DNA of 64,000 nucleotides, taken from Streptomyces vilmorinianum. GTDB lineage: Bacteria; Actinomycetota; Actinomycetes; Streptomycetales; Streptomycetaceae. A program made the position numbers and the translations under genes. The DNA lies in assembly GCF_005517195.1 (NCBI RefSeq), contig NZ_CP040244.1, positions 2,002,001 to 2,066,000 on the forward strand, given 5' to 3'. Below, piece by piece: positions 37,963-48,300 of the stretch (position 1 is the stretch's first letter; every line of letters begins with the position of its first letter). Under the pieces are notes generated by a model that was not told the DNA's origin, did not search any database, and saw nothing but the letters and a program-made list of their open reading frames with translations.

Positions 37963-38610
37963 GTGAGTGCTGTTCCCGTACCCCAGCCCCGAGCCGCACG
38001 CGCGGGCGGCGCGGCCGCCTCGTCCGGCGGCCGCCGCAGCCTGGCCGCGGCTCTCCTGCTCGGCGCCCTCGGTGCCACCGTCGTGCTGCTGTCCGCGGGC
38101 CAGATCTGGGCCGAGGGCACGGCGTCGGTCGGCGGCGGCACCGTGCCCGTCGAGGCCGACGGCGGCGCCGTCACCGGCGTACCGACGGCGCTCGCGGTCG
38201 TCGGCCTCGCCGCGCTCGTCGCCGTCTTCGCCGTCCGCCGGGCCGGACGCACCCTCGTCTCCGGCCTGCTCGCGCTCAGCGGCGCGGGCGCGGCGGTCGC
38301 CGCGTTCCTGGGCGCGTCCGACAACGACGCCCTGGACGCCGAGGCCGCCCGCATCACCGGCGACACCGCCGCCTCGGTGGCCGGCCTGACCCACACCGCC
38401 TGGCCGTACGTCGCCGCCGGCGGAGCGCTGCTCATCCTCGCCGCGGGCCTCCTCGCCCTGCGGTTCGGCAAGAGCTGGCCGGCGATGGGCGGGCGCTACG
38501 AGCGGGCCGGCGCGCCCCGCGCCCCGCGCAGGGCGACCGCCGCCGCCGACCGCCCCGAGGACCTGTGGAAGGCCCTGGACCGCGGTGAGGACCCGACGCG
38601 CGAGGACTGA
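37963..38610 (+). CDS. Trp-region conserved membrane protein (TIGR02234-like)
   Basis: 215 residues with four membrane segments near 30-50, 80-98, 105-125 and 150-170. It carries the conserved QIWAEG motif after the first segment and RYERAG, DLWKALDRGEDPT near the C terminus, typical of a family encoded next to actinobacterial trp genes. It follows trpE by 23 bases and is probably in the same transcript. GTG 37963 or GTG 37954 may be the start. The function is unknown; a link to tryptophan is suggested only by position. Confidence 0.83.
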   Translation: MSAVPVPQPRAARAGGAAASSGGRRSLAAALLLGALGATVVLLSAGQIWAEGTASVGGGTVPVEADGGAVTGVPTALAVVGLAALVAVFAVRRAGRTLVSGLLALSGAGAAVAAFLGASDNDALDAEAARITGDTAASVAGLTHTAWPYVAAGGALLILAAGLLALRFGKSWPAMGGRYERAGAPRAPRRATAAADRPEDLWKALDRGEDPTRED

Positions 38611-38745
38611 GCGCGACGCGTGATCGTCGCGCCACCCCCGATTCATCCCCGCGCCCCTGTGTGCGGGACAATGGCCCATGAGTGTCCGCGCACGCGAGAC
38701 CTCACCATCGAGCCACCACCGAGCAACAGCAACGAGGAGCAACTC

Positions 38746-38994
38746 ATGGCGGGCAGCGCCCACGGACACACCCCGGCCGCCTGGACCGGTGTCATCATCT
38801 CCTTCATCGGCTTCTGCGTCGCCGGAGTCTTCATGGTGGCCGCCAACGTGGCCGGCTTCTGGGCCGGAATGGCCGTCATCGCCCTCGGCGGTGTCGTCGG
38901 CCTCGCGATGAAGGCCGCGGGCCTCGGCATGCCGAAGGAATCGGCGGCCGTCGTCGCCGCCCGCGACGAGGCGACGGCGAAGGTCCGCGCCTGA
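38746..38994 (+). CDS. HGxxPAAW-family small membrane protein
   Basis: 82 residues. The N terminus GSAHGHTPAAWTGV holds the motif that names the family. Two membrane segments follow (WTGVIISFIGFCVAGVFMVAANVAGF and AVIALGGVVGLAMKAAG), then a charged tail. ATG 38746 has a GAGGAG ribosome site. Unknown function; it lies in the trpE-trpC interval. Confidence 0.83.
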   Translation: MAGSAHGHTPAAWTGVIISFIGFCVAGVFMVAANVAGFWAGMAVIALGGVVGLAMKAAGLGMPKESAAVVAARDEATAKVRA

Positions 38995-39011
38995 CGCCCA
39001 CGACGCACGAC

Positions 39012-39058
39012 ACGCGCGAAGGCGCAGCACGGCGGTGCCGTGCTGCGCCTTCGCGCGT
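39012..39058 (+). terminator. Strong terminator hairpin
   Basis: A perfect 22-bp stem begins ACGCGCGAAGGCGCAGCAC at 39012, with a 3-base loop. It lies 17 bases after the HGxxPAAW gene and separates it from the next gene. Confidence 0.85.
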
Positions 39059-39077
39059 CAGGGGCGAGAATCACCGC

Positions 39078-39746
39078 GTGGACGCGAAGCCGACGGCCGG
39101 AGCCGTGACCGACGATGCACCCGCACCGCAGCCCGCACCCGGCCGGGCCGAGGCCCGATGGGCGGGCGCTTCCGCGCGCCCGCAGGCCCCTGGGGACCCG
39201 GGCGTGCCCGAGGTCCGGACAGCAGCCGCCCCGGAGGCCTTGCAGGCTCCCCACGCCCCCCAGGCCCCCCATGCCTCCGAGGCCCTGGGAGCGGCCGGTG
39301 GGCCGTACCTGCCGCCCGGGCCGCCCGCCCCCACCCCCGCCCCTCCGCGGCCGCTCGCGCGGCGTCTGGTCGCCCCGCTCGGGACGCTCGCCGGGGTCGC
39401 CGCCGCCTTCGCCTACGTCGGCACCGTCGATCCCAACGAGCCCGGCCACTACCCGGTCTGCCCGCTGCTGCGCTTCACGGGCGTCTACTGTCCGGGCTGC
39501 GGCGGACTGCGCAGCGCCCACGCCTTCGTCCACGGCGAGCTCGGCACCGCGTTCGGCGCCAACGCCCTCGCCGTCGTCGGCTACGGACTCTTCGCCGTCG
39601 TCATGGCCCTCTGGCTGGTACGAGCCGTCCGGGGCGTCCCCATGCGGCTCGCGATCTCCCCTGCGTGGTGGTGGGGCATCGGCGCCGTCCTGGCCCTTTT
39701 CACCCTGGTGCGGAACCTTCCCTTCGGCTCCGCGCTCGCCCCATGA
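39078..39746 (+). CDS. DUF2752 membrane protein
   Basis: 222 residues. A Pro/Ala-rich N-terminal tail of about 95 residues is followed by three membrane segments. The DUF2752 signature [19 protein letters not shown] is present, with PCGG-type cysteines and [11 protein letters not shown]. Function unknown. The 142 bases after its stop contain a candidate promoter and a palindrome for trpC. Confidence 0.82.
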   Translation: MDAKPTAGAVTDDAPAPQPAPGRAEARWAGASARPQAPGDPGVPEVRTAAAPEALQAPHAPQAPHASEALGAAGGPYLPPGPPAPTPAPPRPLARRLVAPLGTLAGVAAAFAYVGTVDPNEPGHYPVCPLLRFTGVYCPGCGGLRSAHAFVHGELGTAFGANALAVVGYGLFAVVMALWLVRAVRGVPMRLAISPAWWWGIGAVLALFTLVRNLPFGSALAP

Positions 39747-39815
39747 GCCCTCCCGCGAAGTCCCAGCAGGTGGGACGCACGTCGGCCGGATGCGGGTCCC
39801 GGGCCCTCCTGCGGA

Positions 39816-39843
39816 TACCATCGACGTGACTGAACCTGGTTCA
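39816..39843 (+). promoter_or_regulatory. trpC promoter region with palindrome
   Basis: TACCAT at 39816-39821 is a plausible -10. Ten bases further, TGAACCTGGTTCA (39831-39843) is a perfect 6-bp inverted repeat around a central T. An operator at or just past the start of transcription is the simplest reading. Confidence 0.45.
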
Positions 39844-39888
39844 TCTGCACCACCGTCACCATCACCGTCCCGGAAGGGGGCCTCTCGC

Positions 39889-40698
39889 GTGAGTGTGCTC
39901 GACGAGATCATCGAAGGCGTGCGCGCCGACCTCGCAGAGCGGCAGGCGCGGGTCTCCCTCGACGAGCTCAAGGAGCGCGCCGCCAAGGCGCCGCAGGCCA
40001 AGGACGGCGTCGCCGCACTGCGCGGCGAGGGCGTCAAGGTGATCTGCGAGGTCAAGCGCTCCAGCCCGTCCAAGGGCGCGCTCGCCGCCATCGCCGACCC
40101 GGCGGGTCTCGCCGCGGACTACGAGGCGGGCGGCGCCGCCGTCATCTCCGTGCTGACCGAGGAGCGCCGCTTCGGCGGTTCGCTCGCCGACCTGGAGGCC
40201 GTACGGGCCCGGGTCGACATCCCCGTCCTGCGCAAGGACTTCATCGTCACCGCGTACCAGCTGTGGGAGGCGCGGGCGTACGGAGCGGATCTCGCGCTCC
40301 TGATCGTCGCCGCCCTCGAGCAGGAGGCCCTGGTCTCCCTCATCGAGCGTGCCGAGTCCATCGGCCTGACGCCGCTGGTCGAGGTCCACGACGAGGAGGA
40401 GGTCGAGCGCGCGGTCGACGCCGGCGCCCGGATCATCGGCGTGAACGCGCGGAACCTCAAGACCCTCAAGGTCGACCGCTCCACCTTCGAGCGGGTCGCC
40501 CCGGAGATCCCGGCCGGCATCGTCAAGGTCGCCGAGTCCGGCGTCCGTGGGCCGCACGACCTCATCGCGTACGCCAACGCGGGCGCCGACGCGGTCCTGG
40601 TCGGCGAGTCCCTCGTGACCGGCCGCGACCCGAAGGCCGCCGTCGCCGACCTCGTCGCCGCCGGCGCCCACCCCGCCCTCCGTCACGGCCGGAGCTGA
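39889..40698 (+). CDS. trpC: Indole-3-glycerol phosphate synthase
   Basis: 269 residues, TIM barrel that closes the indole ring. Active-site stretches are [51 protein letters not shown] and [11 protein letters not shown] 39889 is chosen because GGAAGGGGG precedes it and homologues start [11 protein letters not shown]. First gene of the trpC-trpM(-trpBA) group. Confidence 0.96.
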   Translation: MSVLDEIIEGVRADLAERQARVSLDELKERAAKAPQAKDGVAALRGEGVKVICEVKRSSPSKGALAAIADPAGLAADYEAGGAAVISVLTEERRFGGSLADLEAVRARVDIPVLRKDFIVTAYQLWEARAYGADLALLIVAALEQEALVSLIERAESIGLTPLVEVHDEEEVERAVDAGARIIGVNARNLKTLKVDRSTFERVAPEIPAGIVKVAESGVRGPHDLIAYANAGADAVLVGESLVTGRDPKAAVADLVAAGAHPALRHGRS

Positions 40699-40706
40699 CC
40701 GGCGCC

Positions 40707-41009
40707 ATGACTCCTCGCCGCGCCACGCCGACCCCCCAGGGCCCCGCCGCCCCGGGCGCGGTCGGCGTGCCCGCGGTGACGGCGATGACCGCCCCCAGCC
40801 GCGCGATGCGCACCCGGCTCCGTACCGCCGCCGCGCCCGCGCACGCCCCGCTGGCCCGGGGCTGCCGCCCGCGCGGCTGCCGGGCACCCGCCCGGCGCGT
40901 CCACGGCCGCCGCGTGCGGTACGTGATCGGCGACGAGCCCGGCCAGGTCAACGGCATGCGATGGCGCCCGCGCCGAGCGCGCGTCCTCACGTACAGCAGC
41001 AACGCCTAG
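40707..41009 (+). CDS. trpM: Small basic Trp-operon protein TrpM
   Basis: Up to 100 residues, strongly basic. The conserved part is ARGCRPRGCRAPARRVHG then RRVRYVIGDEPGQVNGMRWR. A protein of this kind, TrpM, sits between trpC and trpB in Streptomyces and modulates tryptophan metabolism and development. The start is uncertain: ATG 40707 lies 9 bases after trpC, while ATG 40785 or 40806 would give shorter products closer to the usual size of about 63-75 residues. The two Cys may bind metal; this is not established. Confidence 0.75.
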   Translation: MTPRRATPTPQGPAAPGAVGVPAVTAMTAPSRAMRTRLRTAAAPAHAPLARGCRPRGCRAPARRVHGRRVRYVIGDEPGQVNGMRWRPRRARVLTYSSNA

Positions 41010-41034
41010 CCGACGCCGGCTCGGCCCATCCCCC

Positions 41035-41111
41035 CCGTTGTGGGCATTCGTCCCGCTGTGGGGGTCCGCCCAGGGCGAAGCCCTAGGGGGAGGGACGGGT
41101 GGGCACAACGG
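41035..41111. repeat. Palindromic dispersed repeat between trpM and trpB
   Basis: CCGTTGTGGGCATTCGTCCC at 41035 and GGGACGGGTGGGCACAACGG at 41092 pair at 16 of 20 positions around a loop with its own hairpin (AGGGCGAAGCCCT). TGGGCACAACGGA recurs at 3764-3776, and related TGCCCACCC(G)TTGCGCC motifs occur near 7029 and 52238. The remaining 41112-41311 holds a possible trpB promoter and no gene. Confidence 0.6.
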
Positions 41112-41311
41112 ACGGCGCCTTCGCGGGCGCCTCCGCTCCCTGCACCTCGGCAACTACGAGGGCGCCGCGCCCTCGTGGGCACCGCACCGCAGGGAGCCTG
41201 GGCCCGGCAAGGGCGTCGGCCACGGCGTTGCCTTACGTGAGCGGGTCGCGCGCATACCGTGACCATCACCCAGCACGTGACCGGGGCACCCGCCCCGCGA
41301 GGAGCAACCGC

Positions 41312-42556
41312 ATGTCCAGCGAGTTCTTCATTCCCGACCCCGAGGGTCAGGTCCCCACCGCCGAGGGCTACTTCGGTGCCTACGGCGGCAAGTTCATCCC
41401 GGAGGCCCTCGTCGCCGCCGTGGACGAGGTCGCCGTCGAGTACGACAAGGCCAAGGCCGACCCGGAGTTCGCGCGCGAGCTCAACGACCTCATGGTCAAC
41501 TACACAGGCCGCCCGAGCGCCCTCACCGAGGTCCCCCGGTTCGCCGAACACGCGGGCGGTGCCCGGGTCTTCCTCAAGCGCGAGGACCTCAACCACACCG
41601 GCTCGCACAAGATCAACAACGTGCTCGGCCAGGCGCTGCTCACCAAGCGCATGGGCAAGACCCGCGTCATCGCCGAGACCGGAGCCGGCCAGCACGGCGT
41701 CGCCACCGCCACCGCCTGCGCCCTCTTCGGGCTCGAGTGCACCATCTACATGGGCGAGATCGACACCCAGCGCCAGGCGCTGAACGTCGCCCGGATGCGC
41801 ATGCTCGGCGCCGAGGTCATCCCGGTGACGTCCGGCAGCCGCACCCTGAAGGACGCCATCAACGAGGCGTTCCGCGACTGGGTCGCCAACGTCGACCGCA
41901 CCCACTACCTCTTCGGCACGGTCGCAGGCCCGCACCCGTTCCCCGCCATGGTCCGCGACTTCCACCGCGTCATCGGCGTCGAGGCCCGCCGCCAGATCCT
42001 GGAGCGCGCCGGCCGCCTCCCCGACGCGGCGGTCGCCTGCGTCGGCGGCGGCTCCAACGCCATCGGCCTCTTCCATGCCTTCATCCCGGACACCGGCGTC
42101 CGCCTCATCGGCTGCGAGCCGGCCGGCCACGGCGTCGAGACCGGCGAGCACGCCGCCACGCTGACCGCGGGCGAGCCCGGCATCCTGCACGGTTCTCGGT
42201 CGTACGTCCTCCAGGACGACGAGGGCCAGATCACCGAGCCGTACTCCATCTCGGCCGGCCTGGACTACCCGGGCATCGGCCCGGAGCACTCGTACCTCAA
42301 GGACACCGGCCGCGGCGAGTACCGCGCCGTCACCGACGACGCGGCCATGCAGGCGCTGCGGCTGCTCTCGCGCACCGAGGGCATCATCCCGGCCATCGAG
42401 TCGGCGCACGCCCTCGCGGGCGCGCTGGAGGTCGGCAAGGAACTGGGCCCCGAGGGCCTGCTCGTCGTCAACCTCTCCGGGCGCGGCGACAAGGACATGG
42501 ACACCGCCGCCCGCTACTTCGGGCTGTACGACACCGCTGAGGGGGACGCGAAGTGA
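41312..42556 (+). CDS. trpB: Tryptophan synthase beta subunit
   Basis: 414 residues. PLP enzyme joining indole and serine; the PLP lysine is Lys100 in [10 protein letters not shown], and GGGSNAIG binds the cofactor phosphate. [12 protein letters not shown] and [11 protein letters not shown] are also conserved. ATG 41312 has GAGGAG 6 bases upstream. The stop overlaps trpA as GTGA. Confidence 0.97.
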   Translation: MSSEFFIPDPEGQVPTAEGYFGAYGGKFIPEALVAAVDEVAVEYDKAKADPEFARELNDLMVNYTGRPSALTEVPRFAEHAGGARVFLKREDLNHTGSHKINNVLGQALLTKRMGKTRVIAETGAGQHGVATATACALFGLECTIYMGEIDTQRQALNVARMRMLGAEVIPVTSGSRTLKDAINEAFRDWVANVDRTHYLFGTVAGPHPFPAMVRDFHRVIGVEARRQILERAGRLPDAAVACVGGGSNAIGLFHAFIPDTGVRLIGCEPAGHGVETGEHAATLTAGEPGILHGSRSYVLQDDEGQITEPYSISAGLDYPGIGPEHSYLKDTGRGEYRAVTDDAAMQALRLLSRTEGIIPAIESAHALAGALEVGKELGPEGLLVVNLSGRGDKDMDTAARYFGLYDTAEGDAK

Positions 42557-43368
42557 GTGGCAACATCCAGCTGTTGGGCGACACCCTGGCCAAGGCCAAG
42601 GCCGAGAACCGCGCCGCCCTCATCGCCTACCTCCCGGCCGGATTCCCGACCGTGGACGGCGGCATCGAGGCGATCAAGGCCGTCTTCGACGGCGGCGCCG
42701 ACGTCGTCGAGGTCGGCCTGCCGCACAGCGACCCGGTCCTCGACGGGCCCGTCATCCAGACCGCCGACGACATCGCCCTGCGGGGCGGCGTCAAGATCGC
42801 CGACGTGATGCGTACGGTGCGCGAGGCGTTCGCGGCCACCGGGAAGCCGGTCCTGGTCATGACGTACTGGAACCCGATCGACCGCTACGGCGTCGAGCGG
42901 TTCACCGAGGAGCTGGCCGCGGCCGGCGGCGCGGGCTGCATCCTGCCCGACCTGCCGGTCCAGGAGTCCGCGACCTGGCGCGAGCACGCCGACAAGCACG
43001 GTCTCGCCACCGTCTTCGTCGTCGCGCCCAGCAGCAAGGACGAGCGGCTCGCCACCATCACGGCCGCCGGCTCCGGCTTCGTCTACGCCGCCTCCCTCAT
43101 GGGCGTCACGGGCACCCGCGAGTCGGTCGGCGCCGAGGCCGCCGATCTCGTACGCCGCACCCGCGCCACCTCCGAACTGCCCGTGTGCGTCGGGCTCGGC
43201 GTCTCCAACGCCGAGCAGGCGAAGGAGGTCGCGAGCTTCGCCGACGGCGTCATCGTCGGCTCCGCGTTCGTCAAGCGGATGCTCGACGCCGACGGCGAGG
43301 CCGCCGGACTCGCCGCCGTAAGGGAACTGGCGGGCGAACTCGCCGAGGGCGTGCGCCGCGTTTCGTAA
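42553..43368 (+). CDS. trpA: Tryptophan synthase alpha subunit
   Basis: 271 residues, TIM barrel that releases indole from indole glycerol phosphate and channels it to TrpB. The catalytic Glu is in [17 protein letters not shown], along with the Asp in the same stretch, and the phosphate loop is [11 protein letters not shown]. Overlaps trpB by four bases; a strong terminator follows. Confidence 0.97.
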   Translation: MSGNIQLLGDTLAKAKAENRAALIAYLPAGFPTVDGGIEAIKAVFDGGADVVEVGLPHSDPVLDGPVIQTADDIALRGGVKIADVMRTVREAFAATGKPVLVMTYWNPIDRYGVERFTEELAAAGGAGCILPDLPVQESATWREHADKHGLATVFVVAPSSKDERLATITAAGSGFVYAASLMGVTGTRESVGAEAADLVRRTRATSELPVCVGLGVSNAEQAKEVASFADGVIVGSAFVKRMLDADGEAAGLAAVRELAGELAEGVRRVS

Positions 43369-43388
43369 CCCGAATGGGTGGATCTGTG

Positions 43389-43418
43389 ACCGGGGAGGCG
43401 CGCAGGCGCCTCCCCGGT
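43389..43418 (+). terminator. Terminator after trpA
   Basis: ACCGGGGAGGCGC and GCGCCTCCCCGGT form a perfect 13-bp stem with a 4-base loop, 20 bases after the trpA stop and 15 before the next start. Confidence 0.8.
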
Positions 43419-43432
43419 TCGTTGCTGAGGGC

Positions 43433-44266
43433 GTGAGCCAGAAGAACAGTGACGGTAATCGGAGCGCGCGGGAGCGCCTCCAGCAGCAGCGCGAGCGAGA
43501 GAAGGCGCGGGAGAAGCAGCGACGCGTCCTGATCGTGTCGGCCGCGGTCGTCGGCGTCCTCGGCCTGGCCGCGGTCGTCGGAGTGATCGCGGCCAACACG
43601 GGCGACAAGGACGGCGGCTCCGACAAGGCGGGCCCGGTCGTCACCCCGAGCGGGGCGACCACGGACGACAAGCCCGCGATCCCCACGGGGAAGACGGACG
43701 CCCCGTCCACGCTCGCGATCTGGGAGGACTTCCGCTGCCCGGCCTGCGCCTCGTTCGAGAACGCGTTCCGGGACACCATCCACGAGCTGGAGGCGGCGGG
43801 CGCGATCAAGGCGGAGTACCACCTCGCCACCCTGATCGACAGGAACATGGGCGGCAGCGGCTCCCTGCGCGCCGCGAACGCGGCGGCGTGCGCCCAGGAC
43901 GCCGGAAAGTTCACCGCCTACCACGACGTCCTGTACATCAACCAGCCGCAGGAGACCGACGACGCCTTCGGTCAGAACAGCAAGCTGATCGAGCTGGCGG
44001 CGAAGGTACCGGGGCTCGACACGCCCGCCTTCCGCAGCTGCGTCGAGGACGGCACCCATGACAGCTGGGTCGGGAAGTCCAACGAGGCCTTCGTGAAGGG
44101 CGACTTCCGCGGCACGCCGTCCGTGCTCCTCAACGGAGAATCGATCTTCCCGACCAAGGGGAACGAGCAGATCTCCCCGGAGAACCTGAAGAAGTGGGTC
44201 GCCGAGGCCAACAAGGGCAAGAAGCCGGGTACGGCCTCTCCGGCCGCCGCTCCCGCCGCCGGCTGA
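43433..44266 (+). CDS. Membrane-anchored DsbA-like thioredoxin-fold protein
   Basis: 277 residues. The charged N terminus (RSARERLQQQREREKAREKQ) and a membrane segment at about 32-55 match the layout of the protein at 12060. The exported domain has CPAC in EDFRCPACASF, the cis-Pro loop GDFRGTPSVLLNGE and a Cys pair (ACAQDA, RSCVED) further on. It probably acts in envelope disulfide exchange. It lies between trpA and lgt with its own GTG start at 43433. Confidence 0.88.
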   Translation: MSQKNSDGNRSARERLQQQREREKAREKQRRVLIVSAAVVGVLGLAAVVGVIAANTGDKDGGSDKAGPVVTPSGATTDDKPAIPTGKTDAPSTLAIWEDFRCPACASFENAFRDTIHELEAAGAIKAEYHLATLIDRNMGGSGSLRAANAAACAQDAGKFTAYHDVLYINQPQETDDAFGQNSKLIELAAKVPGLDTPAFRSCVEDGTHDSWVGKSNEAFVKGDFRGTPSVLLNGESIFPTKGNEQISPENLKKWVAEANKGKKPGTASPAAAPAAG

Positions 44267-44339
44267 CACTCTTAGTTACGCAGACGTTGCCGGGTGGGCT
44301 GCCATCTCACCCGCCCGGCAAGGTAGCGTCGGTCCTGCC

Positions 44340-45329
<990 letters not shown>

Positions 45330-45338
45330 CCAGGATGC

Positions 45339-45380
45339 CGAAAGGGCCGCCCGGGACGATCGTCCCGGGCGGCCCTTTCG
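45339..45380. terminator. Bidirectional terminator between lgt and citE-like gene
   Basis: A perfect 20-bp stem starting CGAAAGGGCCGCCCGGGACG, loop AT, lies between two convergent genes. T-rich and A-rich ends suit both directions. Confidence 0.9.
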
Positions 45381-45386
45381 CATGCG

Positions 45387-46181
45387 TCAGGCTCTGGCCG
45401 CCAGCGTCAGGACGCGGCGGGCGCCCTCCACCACCGCCGCGTCGACGAAGCGGCCGTCCGGGAGGGCCAGGGCGCCCTCCTGCGCCTCCGCCGCCTTGAC
45501 GACCTCCTCGGCCGCGGCGACCTCGTCGGGCGTGGGCAGATACGCCTGCTCGATGACCGGGAGCTGGCGGGGGTGGATCGCCGCCCGTCCCAGGAAGCCC
45601 AGCGCGCGGCCCCGCGCGCAGCTGGCCGCCAGACTGTCCAGGTCGCGGATGTCGGGGTGGACCGACTGGGCCGGCGGCGGGAGGGCCGCCGCGCGGGCGG
45701 CGACCACGAGACGGCTGCGCGGCCAGTCGAGGCCGCTGTCGTCCCGTACGCCCAGATCGGCGCGGAGATCCGCCTCGCCGAGGGCGATGCCGTGGACCGC
45801 CGGGTGGGCGGAGGCGATGGCGTACGCCCGCTCGACGGCGAGGGCGTTCTCCAGGAGGGGGTAGAGCGGAACGCCGGGGACCGCTTCGGCGATCCGGTGG
45901 ATGTCAGTGGCGTGTGTCACCTTGGGGACACGGAATCCGCCGAGGCCGGGGAGGGGCGCCAATGAGGGGATGTCGCGTGCCGAGTGGATACGGACATGGA
46001 CCGGTACGGGAGGGGGGTCGGCGAGCAGGTCGACGGTGGCGGCCAGGGCGTAGGCCTTGCGGTCCGGCGCCACCGCGTCCTCCAGATCGACGATCACCAC
46101 GTCCGCGCCCGAGACCAGGGCCTTGCCGACGACGGAGGGGCGGTCCCCGGGGGCGTACAGCCAGGTGAGGGGGAAGGTCAT
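45387..46181 (-). CDS. CitE-type HpcH/HpaI aldolase or CoA-ester lyase
   Basis: 264 residues, TIM-barrel lyase related to citrate lyase beta subunit and malyl-CoA lyases. Markers are LYAPGDRPSVVGKAL, VIVDLEDAVAPDRKAYA (metal and CoA), PLLENALAVERAYAIA, ALGEADLRADLG and SVHPDI with AIHPRQLPVIEQAY. It probably cleaves or forms a CoA thioester such as a beta-hydroxyacyl-CoA. Last gene of the seven-gene operon. ATG 46181 overlaps the CaiB stop by ATGA. Confidence 0.85.
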   Translation of the reverse strand: MTFPLTWLYAPGDRPSVVGKALVSGADVVIVDLEDAVAPDRKAYALAATVDLLADPPPVPVHVRIHSARDIPSLAPLPGLGGFRVPKVTHATDIHRIAEAVPGVPLYPLLENALAVERAYAIASAHPAVHGIALGEADLRADLGVRDDSGLDWPRSRLVVAARAAALPPPAQSVHPDIRDLDSLAASCARGRALGFLGRAAIHPRQLPVIEQAYLPTPDEVAAAEEVVKAAEAQEGALALPDGRFVDAAVVEGARRVLTLAARA

Positions 46182-47383
46182 ACGGCTCCTTCGCCGCGCA
46201 GGGCGCCGATCTCGGCGGGGGTGAGGCCGAGTTCGGTGAGGACCTCGGCCGTGTCCGCGCCGTGCGGCCGGCCGGCCCAGCGGATCGCGCCGGGGGTCTC
46301 GGAGAGCCGGAAGAGGACGTTCTGCATGCGGATCGGGCCCAGTTCGGGGTCGGGGACCTTCGTGACGGTGTCCAGGGCGCGGTACTGCGGATCGGTCATC
46401 ACGTCCCGGATGTCGTAGACGGGGGCGATCGCCGCCTCCGCCTTCTCGAAGGCGGCCATGGCCTCGTCCCGGGTGTGGCGGGCGATCCAGGAGCCGACGG
46501 CCTCGTCGAGGACGTCCGCGTGCGCGGCCCGGCCCGTGCCGTCGGCGAACCACGGCTCGTCGATCAGCTCGGGGCGTCCGACCAGCCGCATCACGCGTTC
46601 GGCGATCGACTGGGCGGAGGTCGACACGGCGACCCAGGAGTCGTCGGCCGTGCGGTACGTGTTGCGGGGGGCGTTGTTGCGGGAGCGGTTGCCGGTGCGG
46701 GGCTGGACGTAACCGAGCTGGTCGTACCAGAGGGGGTGGGGCCCGATGACGGAGAGCATCGGTTCGATGATCGCCATGTCGACGACCTGGCCGCGGCCGG
46801 TGGTGGTCCTGGCGGTGAGCGCGGTCATCACCGCGTACGCCGTCGCCAGGGCGGCGATCGAGTCGGCCAGACCGAAGGGGGGAAGCGTGGGCGGGCCGTC
46901 CGGTTCGCCGGTGATCGCGGCGAAGCCGCTCATCGCCTCGGCGAGGGTGCCGAAGCCGGGACGGTGGGAGTACGGGCCGAACTGGCCGAAGCCGGTGACC
47001 CGGGCCAGGACCAGCTCCGGGTTGACGGTGGACAGTTCCTCCCAGCCGAGGCCCCAGCGTTCGAGGGTGCCGGGGCGGAAGTTCTCCACGATCACGTCGG
47101 CGTCGGCGGCGAGACGCAGGAGGGTGTCGCGGCCGCCGTGGGTGGAGAGATCGAGGGTGATGGTCCGCTTGTTGCGGCCCAGGACCTTCCACCACAGACC
47201 GACGCCGTCCTTGGCGGGGCCGTGGCCGCGGGACGGGTCGGGCTTGCGGGGGTGCTCGATCTTGATGACGTCGGCGCCGAAGTCGCCGAGCATCATCGCG
47301 GCGAGAGGCCCGGCGAAGAGCGTGGCGAGGTCGAGGACGCGCAGACCGTGGAGGGGCGGTGTGCTGTCGGGGGTACGGGTCAT
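46178..47383 (-). CDS. CaiB/BaiF family CoA-transferase
   Basis: 401 residues, class III CoA-transferase. LRVLDLATLFAGPLAAMMLGDFGADVIKIE and VIVENFRPGTLERWGLG are family signatures. The catalytic aspartate is expected at Asp202 in GQVVDMAIIEPML. It moves CoA between carboxylic acids, and together with the CitE-type lyase suggests degradation of an organic acid. Overlaps the ribokinase gene by four bases. Confidence 0.9.
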   Translation of the reverse strand: MTRTPDSTPPLHGLRVLDLATLFAGPLAAMMLGDFGADVIKIEHPRKPDPSRGHGPAKDGVGLWWKVLGRNKRTITLDLSTHGGRDTLLRLAADADVIVENFRPGTLERWGLGWEELSTVNPELVLARVTGFGQFGPYSHRPGFGTLAEAMSGFAAITGEPDGPPTLPPFGLADSIAALATAYAVMTALTARTTTGRGQVVDMAIIEPMLSVIGPHPLWYDQLGYVQPRTGNRSRNNAPRNTYRTADDSWVAVSTSAQSIAERVMRLVGRPELIDEPWFADGTGRAAHADVLDEAVGSWIARHTRDEAMAAFEKAEAAIAPVYDIRDVMTDPQYRALDTVTKVPDPELGPIRMQNVLFRLSETPGAIRWAGRPHGADTAEVLTELGLTPAEIGALRGEGAV

Positions 47384-48300
47384 ACGGCGTCGACCTCCTG
47401 GCCGTCGAGGGAGTCGTGGGCCGCGTCGATCTCCGAGCGGTACGGCATCGAGGACGAGGCGCCCTCGTGCTGGACGGAGAGCGCGGCGGCGGCCGAGGCC
47501 CAGGCCAGGGCCTCGCGGACGGGCCGGCCCTCGCCGAGGGCGACGGCGAGCGCGCCGACGAAGGTGTCGCCCGCCGCGGTGGTGTCCACGGCGCGGACGC
47601 GGGGGGCGGGCACGGTGAACGGCTCGCTGCCGCGGGCGGCGTGGAGGCTGCCGGCCGCGCCGAGGGTGATGACCACCTCGGGTACGTGGGTGAGCAGCGC
47701 GGCGGCGGCTTCGTGCGGGTCGGCGATGCCGGTGAGCGCGGCGGCCTCGTGCTCGTTGGGGACCAACAGATCGGTGGCGGCGAGCAGTTCGGGGGGCAGC
47801 GGCTGGGCGGGGGCGGGTGTGAGGACCGTACGGACGCCGAGGCGGCGGGCGGTGACGGCGCCCTCGGTGACGACGGAGAGGGGGAGTTCGAGCTGGAGGA
47901 GCAGGGTGTCGGCGGTGGCGATGAGGGCCTCGTCGCCGTGGTCGAGGGCGGTGACGGTGCCGTTGGCGCCGGGGACGACGACGATCGCGTTGCCGCCCTC
48001 GTCGTCCACGACGATGTGGGCGGTGCCGGAGGGGCCTTCGGCGGTGCGCAGGAGGTCGGTGTCGATGCCGGCGCCGTCGAGGGCGGCCCGGAGCCGTACG
48101 CCGAAGTCGTCGGTGCCGACCGCGCCGATCACCGCCACGTCGGCGCCGGCCCGGGCGGCGGCGACGGCCTGGTTCGCCCCCTTGCCGCCGGGGATCGTAC
48201 GGAACTCCCGGCCGGTGACGGTCTCCCCGCGCGCGGGGGCCCGCGACACGAAGGCGACGAGGTCCATGTTGGTGCTGCCGAGCACCACGATGCTGGTCAT
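47380..48300 (-). CDS. Ribokinase (PfkB family)
   Basis: 306 residues. Substrate-binding GSTNMDLVAFV and PGGKGANQAVAAARAG at the N terminus, and the phosphoryl-transfer motif VDTTAAGDTFVGALA with its catalytic Asp near residue 250. It fits the ribokinase branch and phosphorylates ribose or a similar pentose. The neighbours are ADP-ribosylglycohydrolase-like enzymes, which would release ribose or ADP-ribose. Both ends overlap the adjacent genes by ATGA. Confidence 0.9.
   Translation of the reverse strand: MTSIVVLGSTNMDLVAFVSRAPARGETVTGREFRTIPGGKGANQAVAAARAGADVAVIGAVGTDDFGVRLRAALDGAGIDTDLLRTAEGPSGTAHIVVDDEGGNAIVVVPGANGTVTALDHGDEALIATADTLLLQLELPLSVVTEGAVTARRLGVRTVLTPAPAQPLPPELLAATDLLVPNEHEAAALTGIADPHEAAAALLTHVPEVVITLGAAGSLHAARGSEPFTVPAPRVRAVDTTAAGDTFVGALAVALGEGRPVREALAWASAAAALSVQHEGASSSMPYRSEIDAAHDSLDGQEVDAV

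Noticed and set aside
39747..39888. Attenuator leader peptide before trpC
   Set aside because: No short frame with clustered Trp codons and no antiterminator pair was seen; CACCAC repeats near 39850 would encode His, not Trp.
41098..41311. Upstream extension of trpB
   Set aside because: The longer frame would include repeat DNA; ATG 41312 has a strong ribosome site and matches the family start.
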